DNA of 64,000 nucleotides from Ixodes scapularis (taxonomy: Eukaryota > Arthropoda > Arachnida > Ixodida > Ixodidae), in assembly GCF_016920785.2 (NCBI RefSeq), contig NW_024609857.1:134595094-134659093 (forward strand), read 5' to 3'. The position numbers and the translations under genes are program-made. Under the pieces are notes generated by a model that was given only the letters and a program-made list of their open reading frames with translations, was not told the DNA's origin and searched no databases. Positions 22,790-33,340 of the stretch are shown here, in pieces. Every line of letters begins with the position of its first letter. The first letter of the stretch is position 1.

Positions 22790-23190
22790 TCACTTAGGAA
22801 AACCTGCTTTGCCCTTTGGTACTCTAGCGTTCGCACTCCAAAACTGCTGCCACTCCGCCCGAGTCTTGTTCGCCGGCTCCAGGCTGTTTAGGCGCCGCAC
22901 AAACTCGGCCGACCAGGGTTCACCGATCTCTGATAAACTCTGCGGTGAGCTCGGTGCATGCCCTTGCCAATTGTGCGTGGTCCTCCATAAAGCCAAACAG
23001 AATATTCAATTGTATGGAAGACACGCGCGGTTTTAATTTTCTAGATTTTAAAAGGGCCGGCGAAGCGGGCGGAGAAGGTGGCGATGCCATTTGCTTACGC
23101 GTCCGTCTGGCCGTTCCAACGATAGCAGACGACTTTTTGTCAATATAGACAATGATGGAATTACTGCCACATTTCGCGTCAAAGGGCAAG
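22790..23190 (-). pseudogene. Myb/SANT-like DNA-binding domain protein, frameshifted
   Basis: The minus strand encodes a Ser/Pro-rich leader (ASPPSPPASPALLKSRKLK) and then a three-helix Myb/SANT-like pattern. That pattern is RVSSIQLNILFGFMEDHAQL and ARACTELTAEFIRDR, then after a frameshift near 22930 EPWSAEFVRRLNSLEP and ANKTRAEWQQFWSANARV. The spaced aromatic residues (F/W ... W ... W..F W) and the KT--EW motif in the third helix are typical of the Myb_DNA-bind_5-type domain of nuclear-apoptosis-inducing-factor-like and Harbinger-associated proteins. One base change in length would restore the frame. A stop follows shortly after (at about 22790). Which element or gene it belonged to is unknown. 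Confidence 0.55.
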
Positions 23191-23207
23191 AGAAATATTC
23201 AGTCGAC

Positions 23208-23525
23208 TTAAATTGAACTGAAATTATGGTCTGAAAAAAGGTTTACATGCCTGTGCCACCAAGGCGACGAACTCGAAAACGAAACTGAAGCCACTGAAAC
23301 TCTCATCGAACCTGTCCCGCGTGGTGGGGCTTTGGTACTTGACGCTAGAGACAACAGGCTTTTCTCGAGATTTGGCAGTGTGGTGCTATTCAAGTTGTCA
23401 TCGCGAAAATTGAGTGCAAAGAAACGATCAGCACTGGCACCACTGATCTCCATGTAGGCTGAATCGCGGATAGAGGCTTGTATTGCTGGGGTCGAGCGGT
23501 ACCACCGGCCGTCATCGCTTGACAT
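23208..23525 (-). other. Open frame upstream of the Myb/SANT block, function unknown
   Basis: A 105-codon Ser-rich frame on minus (starts MSSDDGRWYRSTPAIQASI). It has no recognised motif and may be chance or a 5-prime exon. It is noted only because it is adjacent to and on the same strand as the Myb/SANT-like block. Confidence 0.2.
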
Positions 23526-24960
23526 GAGCTAATTCATGCTATACAAAAAACGGGAAATCTCGATTTTATTACCTTAGTAAAGTTTTATCGACCATGAAAC
23601 TTCTATCGTGTTTTCCGCAGATAACAGTTGAGTAACTTCAGATAAGATCGACCAAAGGTCGACATTTTTAAATCAACTGATATTTTTATATCATTTTGTC
23701 TAACGTATGCTATACACGAATCCAAGCTTAGCTTTGACCAGAAAAAGAAATTGGGGACAGGAAACATCGTAAGGCATGAAGAGGTCGACCGTTACATTGA
23801 CGCGCACTGATGGACGGGGAAATTTTGAAGGTGAACAACTAAAACAATAAAATTAGGAGAATTTTAATACTTTTTAGAAACAAACTATGGGTATAGCTTG
23901 CTTGTAAAATATTGTAAGCATATTTATTTCTATTATAGTTCGTTTATAAAAATTGCCAAACATGCCTGCTCGAACAAATGCCAAAATTTGGAGGCCTGTA
24001 TCTCATGAAATAATTTAATCATCATCACATACGTTTCAGAGAGTATTCTACTCTTATAGGGCTATTATTTAAGAAAGGTATATAAGGTATTTCAGTTATA
24101 CGATAGTCGGGATATATTTAGGCAAACATTGAGAAAAAAATCAAACAACGAAAAATTCCGATGCAAAAAAAACAACAAAAAACACCACCTTCGTTTTATT
24201 TATTTGTGCCTTTGGGTACCCAGTCATACTCCATTTATGCATTCAATTCTATCGAAAACATGTTACATTGTTTGATTGAGAAAGAGTACGCAACTCACCA
24301 AAGTAGGGTCTTTTTTCAAAGCCTGTATACTTTGCAGTGGCCCGTACGAGAAGTGACACTGGGTTCCATTTTCATGAAACTAACTCACATCTTTTATATT
24401 TTATTATTTATATGAGGCCATTGATAACTATAGCAATTGTTCACACTGTAAAAGTGAGGAGAAACTACTGCGTACAAAGAGCTCTCATATCACGAACTAG
24501 GGATCCGAGAAGAGATCTTGCAGCCGTCGTCCACTGAGAACTATGTTTACTTTATTTTCCTTCGACACTATATGCTCCTCTCTCTTCCCCTCTATCTCCA
24601 TCTCTCTCTTTCTTATATATATACCTGACTTATATCTGGAATAAAAACATATTCAACCATTTCCTCCCGGTGATCATGACTACGGTGCAATAGTTGACGG
24701 AAGTCGCAGACTACACGTGTCGCTAGTTCTAGCAAAGCAGCCGATACGTTCTTTTTTTCGAATTTCCCCGCTCGCTGTCAAGGATGAGATGGTTCGCTTC
24801 AACCACCAAACTATGGCCGCCGATTCCTGTTTACTGAGAAGTTGTGCCTGTCAGCATCCCACTCGCTGGCGTCACGGGTGATAATATTAGGCACAAAGAG
24901 GCACACCGAAAAAACAGCAGAACCCCCAAACACTTGAACACCGCCTAAATACAATATGGT

Positions 24961-25015
24961 GTAAACACTGTCATTATATTAACCTAGGAAAGGTTAACAT
25001 GGCGACAGTGTTTAC
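24961..25015. repeat. Hairpin with 12-bp perfect outer stem
   Basis: GTAAACACTGTC (24961-24972) pairs with GACAGTGTTTAC (25004-25015). Inside, TTAACCT and AGGTTAA form a second stem. It lies in the interior of the 23.6-27.7 kb transposon, upstream of its gene. Confidence 0.7.
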
Positions 25016-25255
25016 GCTATAGGTAGGGAAAAGCATGGCGTGTGGTATGAGCCGGATTCTTACACGAAGTGCGAGGTGACCCCTGAGAACGAGCTATAAT
25101 AGTCGCGCCGCGGTCCCAACCAGAAGGACGTGATCTTTCTCATGCTTGACGGGGAGGAAACGTTCGTTCCAAAGCGCTTCCTGAAACGCTCAATTCGAGG
25201 GGCCTTTCTTGTATAGAAAGATAAGCATCCTAATTCCAGTGTTCGGCTAACGAAA

Positions 25256-26190
25256 TTGTATTCTTTGCGCCCTAGATGGGTCAAATGTATTCCACACCAG
25301 GAAGTATGCGTTTGTGTGCGCTGCGCCAATTATTACCTTTGTATTGCCACTGTAGAGAACGTTGATATAAATTCAGAATTGCTGTGGGACCCACTAACAA
25401 GTCTGTGTCTTCAAGGCGACTGCGATCACTGCCCAAAAGGCCAGTGTCTTACACTCGAGGAACTTCATATCCCAGAGGATGAAGAGATTGTGCTTACAAC
25501 ATGCGAGTCTGGCGACCTTGTGAAAAAACAAAACAAAAAAACATTAGATCCTCAGGCTTTTCTAAAAGTCGTTCAAGTAACGGTTGCAAGTTGGATATTT
25601 CATAACCATATTCGACAAACGCAAGATAAAGCGATATACGATGAAAAGCAGTCCATGCAACGCGGGAGCATTGTCTTTCATTTTGACGTTGCTGAAAACT
25701 GGGCCATCGTGCTCCCTGACAAAATTCAAGCATACCACTGGAAAAAAAAAGTTATTTTATTTACCTGTGTATATACATTTACATGTGTATTTACAAGAAA
25801 ATCTACAAACAGCTTTGCTATCATCAGTGAGGACCTGTGTGATAACGCCGCTCACACGTGCTTGACTCTAGAAAAAGTTAAAAAGTGGGTTGAAGACAAC
25901 GTTGCGGTATACTCACACGTGACGTACGTAAGTGACGGGGCCGCCAGCCATTTTAACAATGGCTACCAGCTTCACCTGTTTGCACAGAACGATTGCCCAC
26001 AAGCCCAGTGGTTATTTTCTGCATCTGGACATGGTAAAATGCATGTGACAAAGTTGGCGGACTCGTGAAGCACCAGGCCACGCTGAACAACCTGAGAGAA
26101 CGTTCAATAAACGCAATTCAGACGGCCAGGGCAAGGGTGAAAATTCTATCCGAGAAACTGGGTCTATCTTGTGTATCTGGACGAAAATGA
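25256..26190 (+). pseudogene. DDE/RNase H-like transposase with DVAENW, SDG and HGK motifs
   Basis: A long open frame (25256-26068) encodes a Cys-containing region (DCDHCPKGQC) and then an RNase H-like core: FHFDVAENWAIV (first acidic residue), IQAYHWKKKVILFT, NSFAIISEDLCDNAA, VTYVSDGAASHFNNGYQL (second acidic residue) and WLFSASGHGK. The frame then shifts, and downstream, to about 26190, it reads CDKVGGLVKHQATLNNLRER and SINAIQTARARVKILSEKL. The order D-x-AENW, SDG--S-F, then HGK--CD-VGG-VK is the signature of a family of transposon-encoded proteins in invertebrates that I know by sequence but cannot assign firmly to a superfamily. It sits between the long inverted ends, which supports a transposase role. 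One frameshift near 26040 breaks it. Confidence 0.7.
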
Positions 26191-27782
26191 CGTTGTTCGT
26201 TATCGTCAAAAAAAAAAAAAAGAAAAAAAGAAGGAGAGTGGCTGATGGTGCGCGCCTTTTCTGGAATTCATTCTTGGCACGCGTTGCGGCTGTGCAAGTC
26301 ATCAACAGAAGGGACTTGTGATATATATGCAGCACAGACAGTCAGATCTGGTTAGAAGAAACTTAATTAAATGGGTACATCGAGGAAAGCCTAAGCGTAA
26401 AGTGCCAAATTTGATTCCGCAAGGACTGCTCATTTTGAATGCAGGGACATCTTATTTATCAGCTTTCTTCGCTGGGTATTTAAACTGCTGTCTTACTTGG
26501 TGATAGCTGATAATCTTTACCTGATCACTATACGAGAATCACGAAATGTTATCCTCGAGCAGGATAAAATATCTCGGCTTGCCACGATCCATTCGAACCC
26601 CGAGAGTATCGAAGCTCTTAAAGTCCGGCGCGGTGGCACCCCTCACTTAAAATGATTTGTCCCCGGAAATAGATAGCTAATCCAAACAATTTTAGCATTC
26701 TATCTTTATTTTTATGTGTGGACGTAAAGTTTTTTTTTTCTAAATATAAAATATACCGGAAAATAAAACTTCACACTGCATCATCTTTTCTCGAATCACT
26801 AGTCTAGCTAGTATGATACCTCTTCATACGCTGTATGTAAATGCTGTATATAGTTTCTCCTCAATTTCTATGTGCGACCGATTTCTATAGTTGTCATGGA
26901 CCTCATCTGAATAAAAATATATGAAAGATGTGTGTTAGTTTCCTGAAACTGGAACTCCAGAGTCACTTCTCGTAGAGAACACTGCTAAGTGTAGGCTTTT
27001 AAAAAGAACCCTACTTAGGGGAGTTATGTCTTCTCTCTCAATCAAATAATTCAGTAGGTTTTAATAGAAATGAATGTCAAAATAGAGCATGACAGGGTAC
27101 CCAAATTTTAAAAAAAAATCGAAGGTGGTGTTTTTTTGTTGTTTTTTCGCATCAGAATTTTTCGTTGTTCGATTTTTCCCCATGTTTGCCTAAATATATC
27201 ACGGCTATCGTATCACCCAGGTACCTAATATATATTTAAAATAATTTCCATATATAAACTAAAGGACACTATCTGAGAAGTATATGATGGTGAATAAAGT
27301 ATTTCATAAGATACAGGCCTCCAAAATTTGTGTTTTGTCGTTCGAGCAGGCAAGTTTGGCAGTTTTTAGAAAATAAATATAATTTAAATAAATAATATTA
27401 CTTTATATTACAAGCGAACTGGACCCATAGTTAGTTTCTGAAGAGTATTTGAATTCGCCTTATTCTATCGTTTTAGTTATTCACATTCAATCCTGACCCC
27501 TCCATCAGTGCGCGTTAACGCAACTGTCCACCTATTCATGCCTTACAATTTTTCCTGTCCCTAATTTTTTTTTCTGGTCAAGACTAGGTGTGAATTCGTT
27601 TATACCAGACACTACACAATGGCATATAAAAGATCAGTTGATTTAAAAATGTCGACCTGCCACCCTTTGGTCGGTCTTATCTGAAATCACCCAGTTAATA
27701 TTGTGGGCAAGAATATTAAGACGTTAGAATGCCAATCTTTTAAAAATAAATGTTGTGTGGTTGAGGGTCGTGGGCGACTTCG

Positions 27783-28639
27783 TTGGGCGTTAACTGTGAT
27801 GTGTGTAATGCGACAAGGGTTACCGAGAGTTATTGTGGAGTCATATCTCGAAGTCCTCAGAACTTAGCAAACGATAAGTTACAAGGCCTTGACTGGGGAC
27901 ATTCCCATCGTTTTAACCGCTTGCACAAAATACTTCTGTTGAAAGCTTTTTCGTTGAACTGCTGTGAGGGCTTCCGTGACAAACTAAAACTCGTAGCGTG
28001 CCGTTCAGTCGCTGAACGTGTCATTTATTCAGCAACCAAAGCAAGAGACGTCGGTAGACTCGGTGGTGCTCCGGTCCATTTTTTTTTTTTAAATCGACGT
28101 TCAAACGCTTTACGAATGTCTATTTGATGTCCAAGCACCCTACATAATGATTGCAGCACATCACAAAATACACTCGAGCACCGCGTACGAGCTTCCTACT
28201 TTTGCGTGTTTCTTTGACTTGAGCGTATTGCCTGTTGTCAAGCAATGGCGCCGGTGATGCCAGCGACGGGTTCCCGATCCGCGATCCAGGCTTGCACTGT
28301 GAGTGTTCTAAAGCATTGCACCCGCGGAGTGCTGCATGGAGAACCGGCTCCGAACGAACTTGCCGAATGCACCGAGTGCAGTCTGATGCTGTCGCCATGG
28401 ATGTTGTAGAAAAGTACCGACCTCAAACCGCAACTGGCGCCTTTCTGTTCAACGTGATGGTTGGGAATGCGAGAGGGCAGTCGCTGCCAACGTTTATCTA
28501 TAAACGTTGGTTGCTGCAGCGTGTAACTTTTATTTGCGATGACTTCCAACTAAGCAACTCCGCTGTCAGAGATATTTACAGACAGCGTAAGTTTCCGAAA
28601 CCAGTTAACTACAAAACAGCATACACTAGAAAAAATTGA
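27783..28639. other. Open but unrecognised sequence
   Basis: Two moderate open frames (27783-28127 and 28235-28639, both plus) overlap an equally open minus frame and show no family motifs. A local palindrome CAACGTTTATCTATAAACGTTG lies near 28490. I cannot support a gene. Confidence 0.3.
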
Positions 28640-29505
28640 TGACACTGTACGCGTAGAAGCTTGCTACGTTTTAAGCATGGTATTATAAGTAAGCCACTGA
28701 AAGGATACGGCTTAAATGTAGTTTGTTGGAATAACGAGCAATACGTTTCGCAAAACTTTTTATTTCCCTGGTGTGGGCGTTGAGAACGAGAGCTTTCTCA
28801 AACAAAATGCGACGGGGCAAGATAGCTGACATTCAAATATGATTTTGCTCAAGTTTCGGGTAACGTCTCCATGTTTAGCTTTCCCGGACAAGTTTCTGCT
28901 GTGGGAGCTTTGTCGACAAATGTTCCACTTTTCACCCGCACACGGATGATGTGCGACCTCGCGGCCTCTGATATGTGTTTGTCCTGAGCCTTTCATTACA
29001 CACTGGTAGGCTTCAGCGTCTGTACGGCAACATAGCGACTGAAGCTTTGCAAATAAAGCACGGGTTGTCACTTGTTCCCTTCATGAAATATCAGACGCTT
29101 ACAATGTCAGCTCGCGTTAGAGTCTGTGAACCGCGGGACGCGATTTCTAGCAGAAAATCTACTTTTTCTTTCGGTTAGCTGAGCGAACGCCTCATCGTAG
29201 CAGACGAACTTCCGTCATCTGCTCTCGCTCCTCGCCTCAGCGAGGCATGACGGGATCGAATTTCGGCGCAACGGCGCTGCAGAGCCGAAAGACAACGCAG
29301 AGCGAGCGGCGTGAACGCTCGCCTCCCCACGCTGTCTTGTGCTCTTGTTTTTCGTCCCTCCAAGGTCAAAAGTGGCGAAGTTGACTGCGCGCAGGGAGGA
29401 GGAAACTTCGCGCCGTTCTTCCAGTCACTCCCCCCGCTACGTCAGAAAGCAAAGAATGTTTTGTTCCACGAGTTTAGCGGCCCTGGTGAATAACATTTTT
29501 GTAAT
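28640..29505. other. GC-rich non-coding stretch, family shared with 6 kb region
   Basis: Holds the 18-bp core TAGCAGACGAACTTCCGT at 29199, shared with the minisatellite upstream of the hAT gene. CpG-rich sequence follows (29220-29420). No coding segment is supported. Confidence 0.35.
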
Positions 29506-30076
29506 AGTAAAGCTATACGCACTCCGGAGTGCACTTCGGACGGAATGGCTATACGCACTCCGCGGAGAGCTCATGCCGCTCGGGCCACCCTTTTCGAACG
29601 GCGCGTGTATCACTGGGGAGCTCGTTAACACAGCCCCCCGCCTGCGTTCACGCCGCTTCGCGGCGACAGTATGCGGCTGCTAATTACAAAACTTAACCAG
29701 TACACGCCGCTTCGCGGCGTCCACCCGGCAACCCAAGCTCCGCTGTCCCCGATCGCACCTCCGAAAAGGGAGTCCCATACCATTTAGTTCTGCGAAGTTT
29801 CGTCGACAACATTCGGTTTTTGTTGTGTTCATCGCAAAAAAGAAATGTCATAATTATCGCCAAATGCCACGACAAAACAAAATGTTCGAGAAAAAAAAAA
29901 AAGTAGGCCCACCGGGGATCGGACCTGCGTCCACTTGCGTATAAAGCGGACACCTTAACCGCTATCCTATGCCATCGCTCCGGAAACTCGTTGTGACCGT
30001 TTGTTTTATACGAGTTTAGCGGAGTTCGTATAGCCATTCCGTCCGAAGTGCACTCCGGAGTGCGTATAGCTTTACT
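29506..30076. repeat. Inverted repeat (~60-bp arms) enclosing a SINE
   Basis: The arm 29506-29565 (AGTAAAGCTATACGCACTCC, then GGAGTGCACTTCGGACGG) is almost perfectly reverse-complementary to 30019-30076. Each arm also holds the inner palindrome CACTCCGGAGTG. The 0.45-kb loop carries two copies of the motif CGCCGCTTCGCGGCG (29648-29719) and a tRNA-derived SINE. It could be a composite fold-back element or a SINE insertion inside one. Confidence 0.75.
29745..29981 (-). mobile_element. tRNA-derived SINE, copy 1
   Basis: On minus, a tRNA-like head (29981-29903) has an A box (GGCATAGGATAGCGG) and a B box (GGTCCGATCCCC). It is followed by an A/T-rich body containing TTGCGATGAA and the conserved tail block GCAGAACTAAATGGTATGGG. 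The tail block is shared with the copies at 56686-56868 and 57507-57720. The head differs from theirs. No mature tRNA is likely because the anticodon arm is irregular. Confidence 0.65.
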
Positions 30077-30319
30077 CTTTTTGTAATAAGCCGCCGGAGA
30101 CTCTCGCCGGCCAAGCAGCGCAATCAGGGGTGAACACTCGCCCCAGGTGTTATGTCTCGACGTCGGCTGATTACCAGTCGGTATAAATTGGGAGACATAA
30201 AGGAAGGACAGCAATGTTGAATGAACTGTGTCCCAGTCCAAGTCGCAAGTAGGGGGCACTGCCAGAAAACCACATAACATGCCGTCACACATGTATTAAA
30301 TAATAATAAAATTAACACG

Positions 30320-30847
30320 CTATAGAAGAAACCTTGAAGGAACTTCGACAGTACCTTCTGAGCGTGTTGCTCGGTGTTGTGGCTCGCTTGGCAAAGGTCT
30401 CAAGGATGTTTCTTCTGAGTGACTTGCGCCAAGTGTGATGTCAACCGGATAGTAATCTTCTGCCGTCACCTGGGGTTTCCTTGAGCTGATTCTCGCTCGA
30501 ATGTGGTGCCGGTTGCGTTTGTATGTCTGTCTGTTGGACGCAGTGACTGTGTTCCTCTGTGGTTCCGAGCCCCCCTGTATCACCGCAGCCTTTTCCCATC
30601 TCTTCCTTCGCGAGTACCGAACTGGTCGTTTCTTCTGCAAAAGAGGAAGTACTTCTGCATGTTGACCTCCATGCTTGTGCTGAACTTGCTGCCTTGCCTT
30701 TGACTTTCTGTGGAGGAACGTGTGCGGATAGTGAGGTAGGAGTGTGTTAAGATGGGCTGGAATGAGTGTTCTGATCCTTCTTCCCATGAGCATCGCTACC
30801 GGAGATGTGTCTTTCATCGGTGTTGCCTTGTAGTTCAGCAAACCCAC
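30320..30847 (-). pseudogene. C-terminal tail of a gypsy pol (after integrase)
   Basis: An open minus frame starts LLNYKATPMKDTSPVAMLMG and continues RRIRTLIPAHLNTLLPH. This is the region after the integrase core where YR-TP------SPA-LLMGR is conserved in Ty3/gypsy elements. A long basic tail follows (KRPVRYSRRKRWEKAAVIQ). It is open for 175 codons and is the last part of the element at 30.3-34.2 kb. Confidence 0.7.
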
Positions 30848-30884
30848 CTACAGTTCTTTTCCTTCAAAGAGTGCTTTCGTGATT

Positions 30885-31470
30885 TTAGCCTTGATTGTCT
30901 AAGTGAACCTCTCTACCTGTCCATTCAACCGGAAAAAATAGTGGTGATGTCGGCTTGTGGACGACGTTCCACTTCTTGTTGAAGTCTCTAAACTCGGTCG
31001 AGTCGAATAGATGGCCCTGGTCACTGACAACTTCACTTGGTATGAGGTGGCGTGCATAGATGGCCTTAAGCACTGCTATAACAGCAGATGCGGTGGTTGT
31101 TGGCACTTCCTTCACCTCCGACCTTCGAGTACTACTGGACCAGTAGCAAGTACGTACACCCGTTGCAGTAGAAAAAGTCCATTGCCACTTTTCCCAAGGA
31201 CGAGTTGGAATATCTCTGTAGAGAAGTGACTTTCGCATGGTTGGCTCGCTGATGGCGTTGGCAGATTTCACATCTGGGTATCATCTCCTTGATCTCTTTG
31301 TTTAGTCCGGGCCAGTACACACTCTGGCGAGCTGTGTTCTTGCAGGCGACCCCGCCACGATGAGTCATGTGGAGCCTTGAGAGCACGTCTTGTTGGCAAA
31401 CCTGTGGCACGACCAGTCGTTCGCCATAGTAGACGAATTGACGAGTTGTGTAAAGTTCATCCCTGCTCAA
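30885..31470 (-). pseudogene. Ty3/gypsy integrase, frameshifted
   Basis: On minus the zinc-binding HHCC domain is visible: HMTHRGGVACKNTARQSVYW, PGLNKEIKEMIPRCEICQRH. The core follows: LGKVAMDFF, then after a shift PTTTASAVIAVLKAIYARHL, IPSEVVSDQGHLFDSTEFRD and FNKKWNVVHKPTSP. The two core Asp regions (MDFF and VSDQG) are present. The third catalytic region is degraded (FPVEWTGREVH). At least one frameshift separates the two halves near 31140. Confidence 0.85.
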
Positions 31471-31473
31471 GTA

Positions 31474-32960
31474 CTAGTAGGGCTTAACAGATGAAGGGAC
31501 GCCGCAAATCTGGTCAGGCCAGTCTTTCTGGATGTACGAGGCCAGACGCTGAAGTGTGTCATCCGCTGCAGTGCAGGCTCGCATTTCAGCTAGCTGGGGT
31601 GTAGACGCTTGAACCGAAGTGCAGACAAGAATGCCATCTTCTTGATGCGCAGTTTCGATGGACTTTGCCCGACCTGGGGCTCGAGACAGGGCGTCTCCGA
31701 CAGTAATCTGTTTCCAAGATACGTGTACTACCTTGATGGTGAAACGCTGGAGACAAAGCAACGAACGCTGTAGTCCAGGGGAGATCTTGTGAGAGTACTC
31801 GCAGTGCAGACCGATGAGGGATATGCGATCAGTCTCGACGACAATGCTTCGAGAACAGATGTAGTAATAAAACTGCTCACATGCAAGGTTCATTTTTAAG
31901 CCCCGCATAACACTGTTGGGCCGTTCTGAGTGCTGCTGATGCATAGGCCACTGGATGACAGTTTTGATGGAGGACGCTGGCGATCCCATATGAGCTTGCG
32001 TCTGTTGATATGAAATTGGGCTGTTGTGGGTCGAAGTAATATAGCACTGGAGCAGTTTTCCGGTCATGTTTGATTTCTTTGAATGCCTCTGACACCATAG
32101 AGGTCCAGTGCCAGGTCACATCAGACCTGAGAAGCTCTCGCAGAGGTTATGTTTTTGCGGAGAAGTTTGGGAAAAATCTTATTAGGAACGTTGCCATCCG
32201 CAGTAATCGTAAAAGGTCCGCCTTGGTCACTGGCACTGGTATAACGTTGATCTCCTTCACCTTGTCGGGGTTAGGAGCGATACCCTGTTTGTTGAGTTGG
32301 TGACCAAGGTAGATGACGGACGGAAGTCCCAACCTGAGCTTGTCACAATTCATCTTGAGGTTGTCACGTTCTATCGTAACCACTTTTCGCAGATAGGCTA
32401 CATAGTCACTTGGCGTTTTCGACGCAATAAAAATGTCATCGAAGTATGGCATTACAATGCCTTGACCATCAAAGATTGTTTTGATTGCCTGTTGAAACTG
32501 TCCAAAAGTAGTGCTAAGTCCAAATGGTACTTGCAGGAACCTATACCTTTACCACGGCTATGCGAATGTGCACATGAAGGAGCTCTGTTCTTCAAACGCT
32601 AGCTGCCAAAAGGTGCTCTTGGCATCCTGGACAGAGAACAGTGTGATCCTACTTAGACGTGCAGAGTTCTTCTGGAACAGGAATGTGATAATGCTGCCGT
32701 TTTACTCCTGCGTTCAAGTTTCTCGGATCCAGCCAGATTCTCACATTTCCACTTTCCTTTTTGATTATAACGATGGAGTGGACCCAGACTTTTAGCTCTG
32801 TCACTCTTTTGATATTGCAGTTCACTTGCATCCCCTCGAGTTCTGCTTTCACTGCGCGTTCGAGTGGACTTGGCACTCTTCGAGGGGCCGCTACAGTAGG
32901 TTTGCGTCGGGTTGGAGGTAGGTGGTCTATTCTCCAGGCAGTCTGCCAATTCCTTTGAAC
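31474..32960 (-). pseudogene. Ty3/gypsy reverse transcriptase and RNase H, multiple frameshifts
   Basis: The minus strand shows LERAVKAELEGMQVNCNIKR and VHSIVIIKKESGNVRIWLDP (N-terminal RT blocks). After shifts comes the catalytic MPYFDDIFIASKTPSDYVAY (a YFDD rather than YLDD variant), then LGHQLNKQGIAPNPDKVKEI and TKADLLRLLRMATFLIRFFP. RNase H follows as LYYFDPQQPNFISTDASSYG, IASVLHQN, HPVAYASAALRTAQQCYAG and, after another shift, LLCLQRFTIKVVHVSWKQIT with VGDALSRAPG. Order and spacing are normal for pol, so the element was full length. Numerous indels make it inactive. Confidence 0.88.
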
Positions 32961-33219
32961 ACACCGGGGAAGTCCTGGAGAACTGCTGCGAACTGTTGTG
33001 AATCTGGATGGTTGGCCTTCTCTGTCGCTTGGATGTTCTTCACTCTGTGCACCAGGTTTATTTTCGTGGATTCCTCTGCCATTAAGATGGGCTTGAGGTT
33101 TCCGTTATTCAGGAGAAACCTCAGGTTACTTGGTTATCCTTCACTGAGCCAGGCAGTTTACACTTATTTTCTATATACAGATACTCACCAAGATAGGTAG
33201 TTACTCTTGCGTTCGTTTT

Positions 33220-33340
33220 CTTGAGAGTTGGCTAGGGCGTTCATTTTGTTACAAGTCACTCAGGTAGGAAGTTCACATCGGAGCCTGTGTTAAGTTTGAA
33301 GTTCACGTTGTGGTCATTTACATTGTTGTTTTCAAGACAG
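33220..33340 (-). pseudogene. Gypsy aspartic protease remnant with altered active site
   Basis: On minus a short block reads VNFKLNTGSDVNFLPE. In related elements this is FKLDTGADVNV-P. The catalytic Asp of the D-(T/S)-G triad is replaced by Asn here (AAC), and a stop follows. It lies between gag and RT as expected. Confidence 0.6.

Larger units (their letters stand above)
23622..27698 (+). mobile_element. ~4.1-kb DNA transposon with ~0.57-kb terminal inverted repeats
   Basis: The segment 23622-24195 is the diverged reverse complement of 27110-27698. Shared landmarks are CTTCAGATAAGATCGACCAA / TTGGTCGGTCTTATCTGAAA, GTCGACATTTTTAAATCAAC / GTTGATTTAAAAATGTCGAC, TGCCTGCTCGAACA / GTTCGAGCAGGCAA, and AAAAACACCACCTTCG / CGAAGGTGGTGTTTTT. 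Between them lies one transposase-like gene. The outermost bases read GAGTAACTTCAG and GGGTGATTTCAG, with AGTT on both outer sides as a possible 4-bp target duplication. Exact ends are uncertain by some bases. Confidence 0.8.

Noticed and set aside
28235..28639. 134-codon plus-strand gene
   Set aside because: No motif, and an overlapping minus frame is equally open; no splice or start context favours it.
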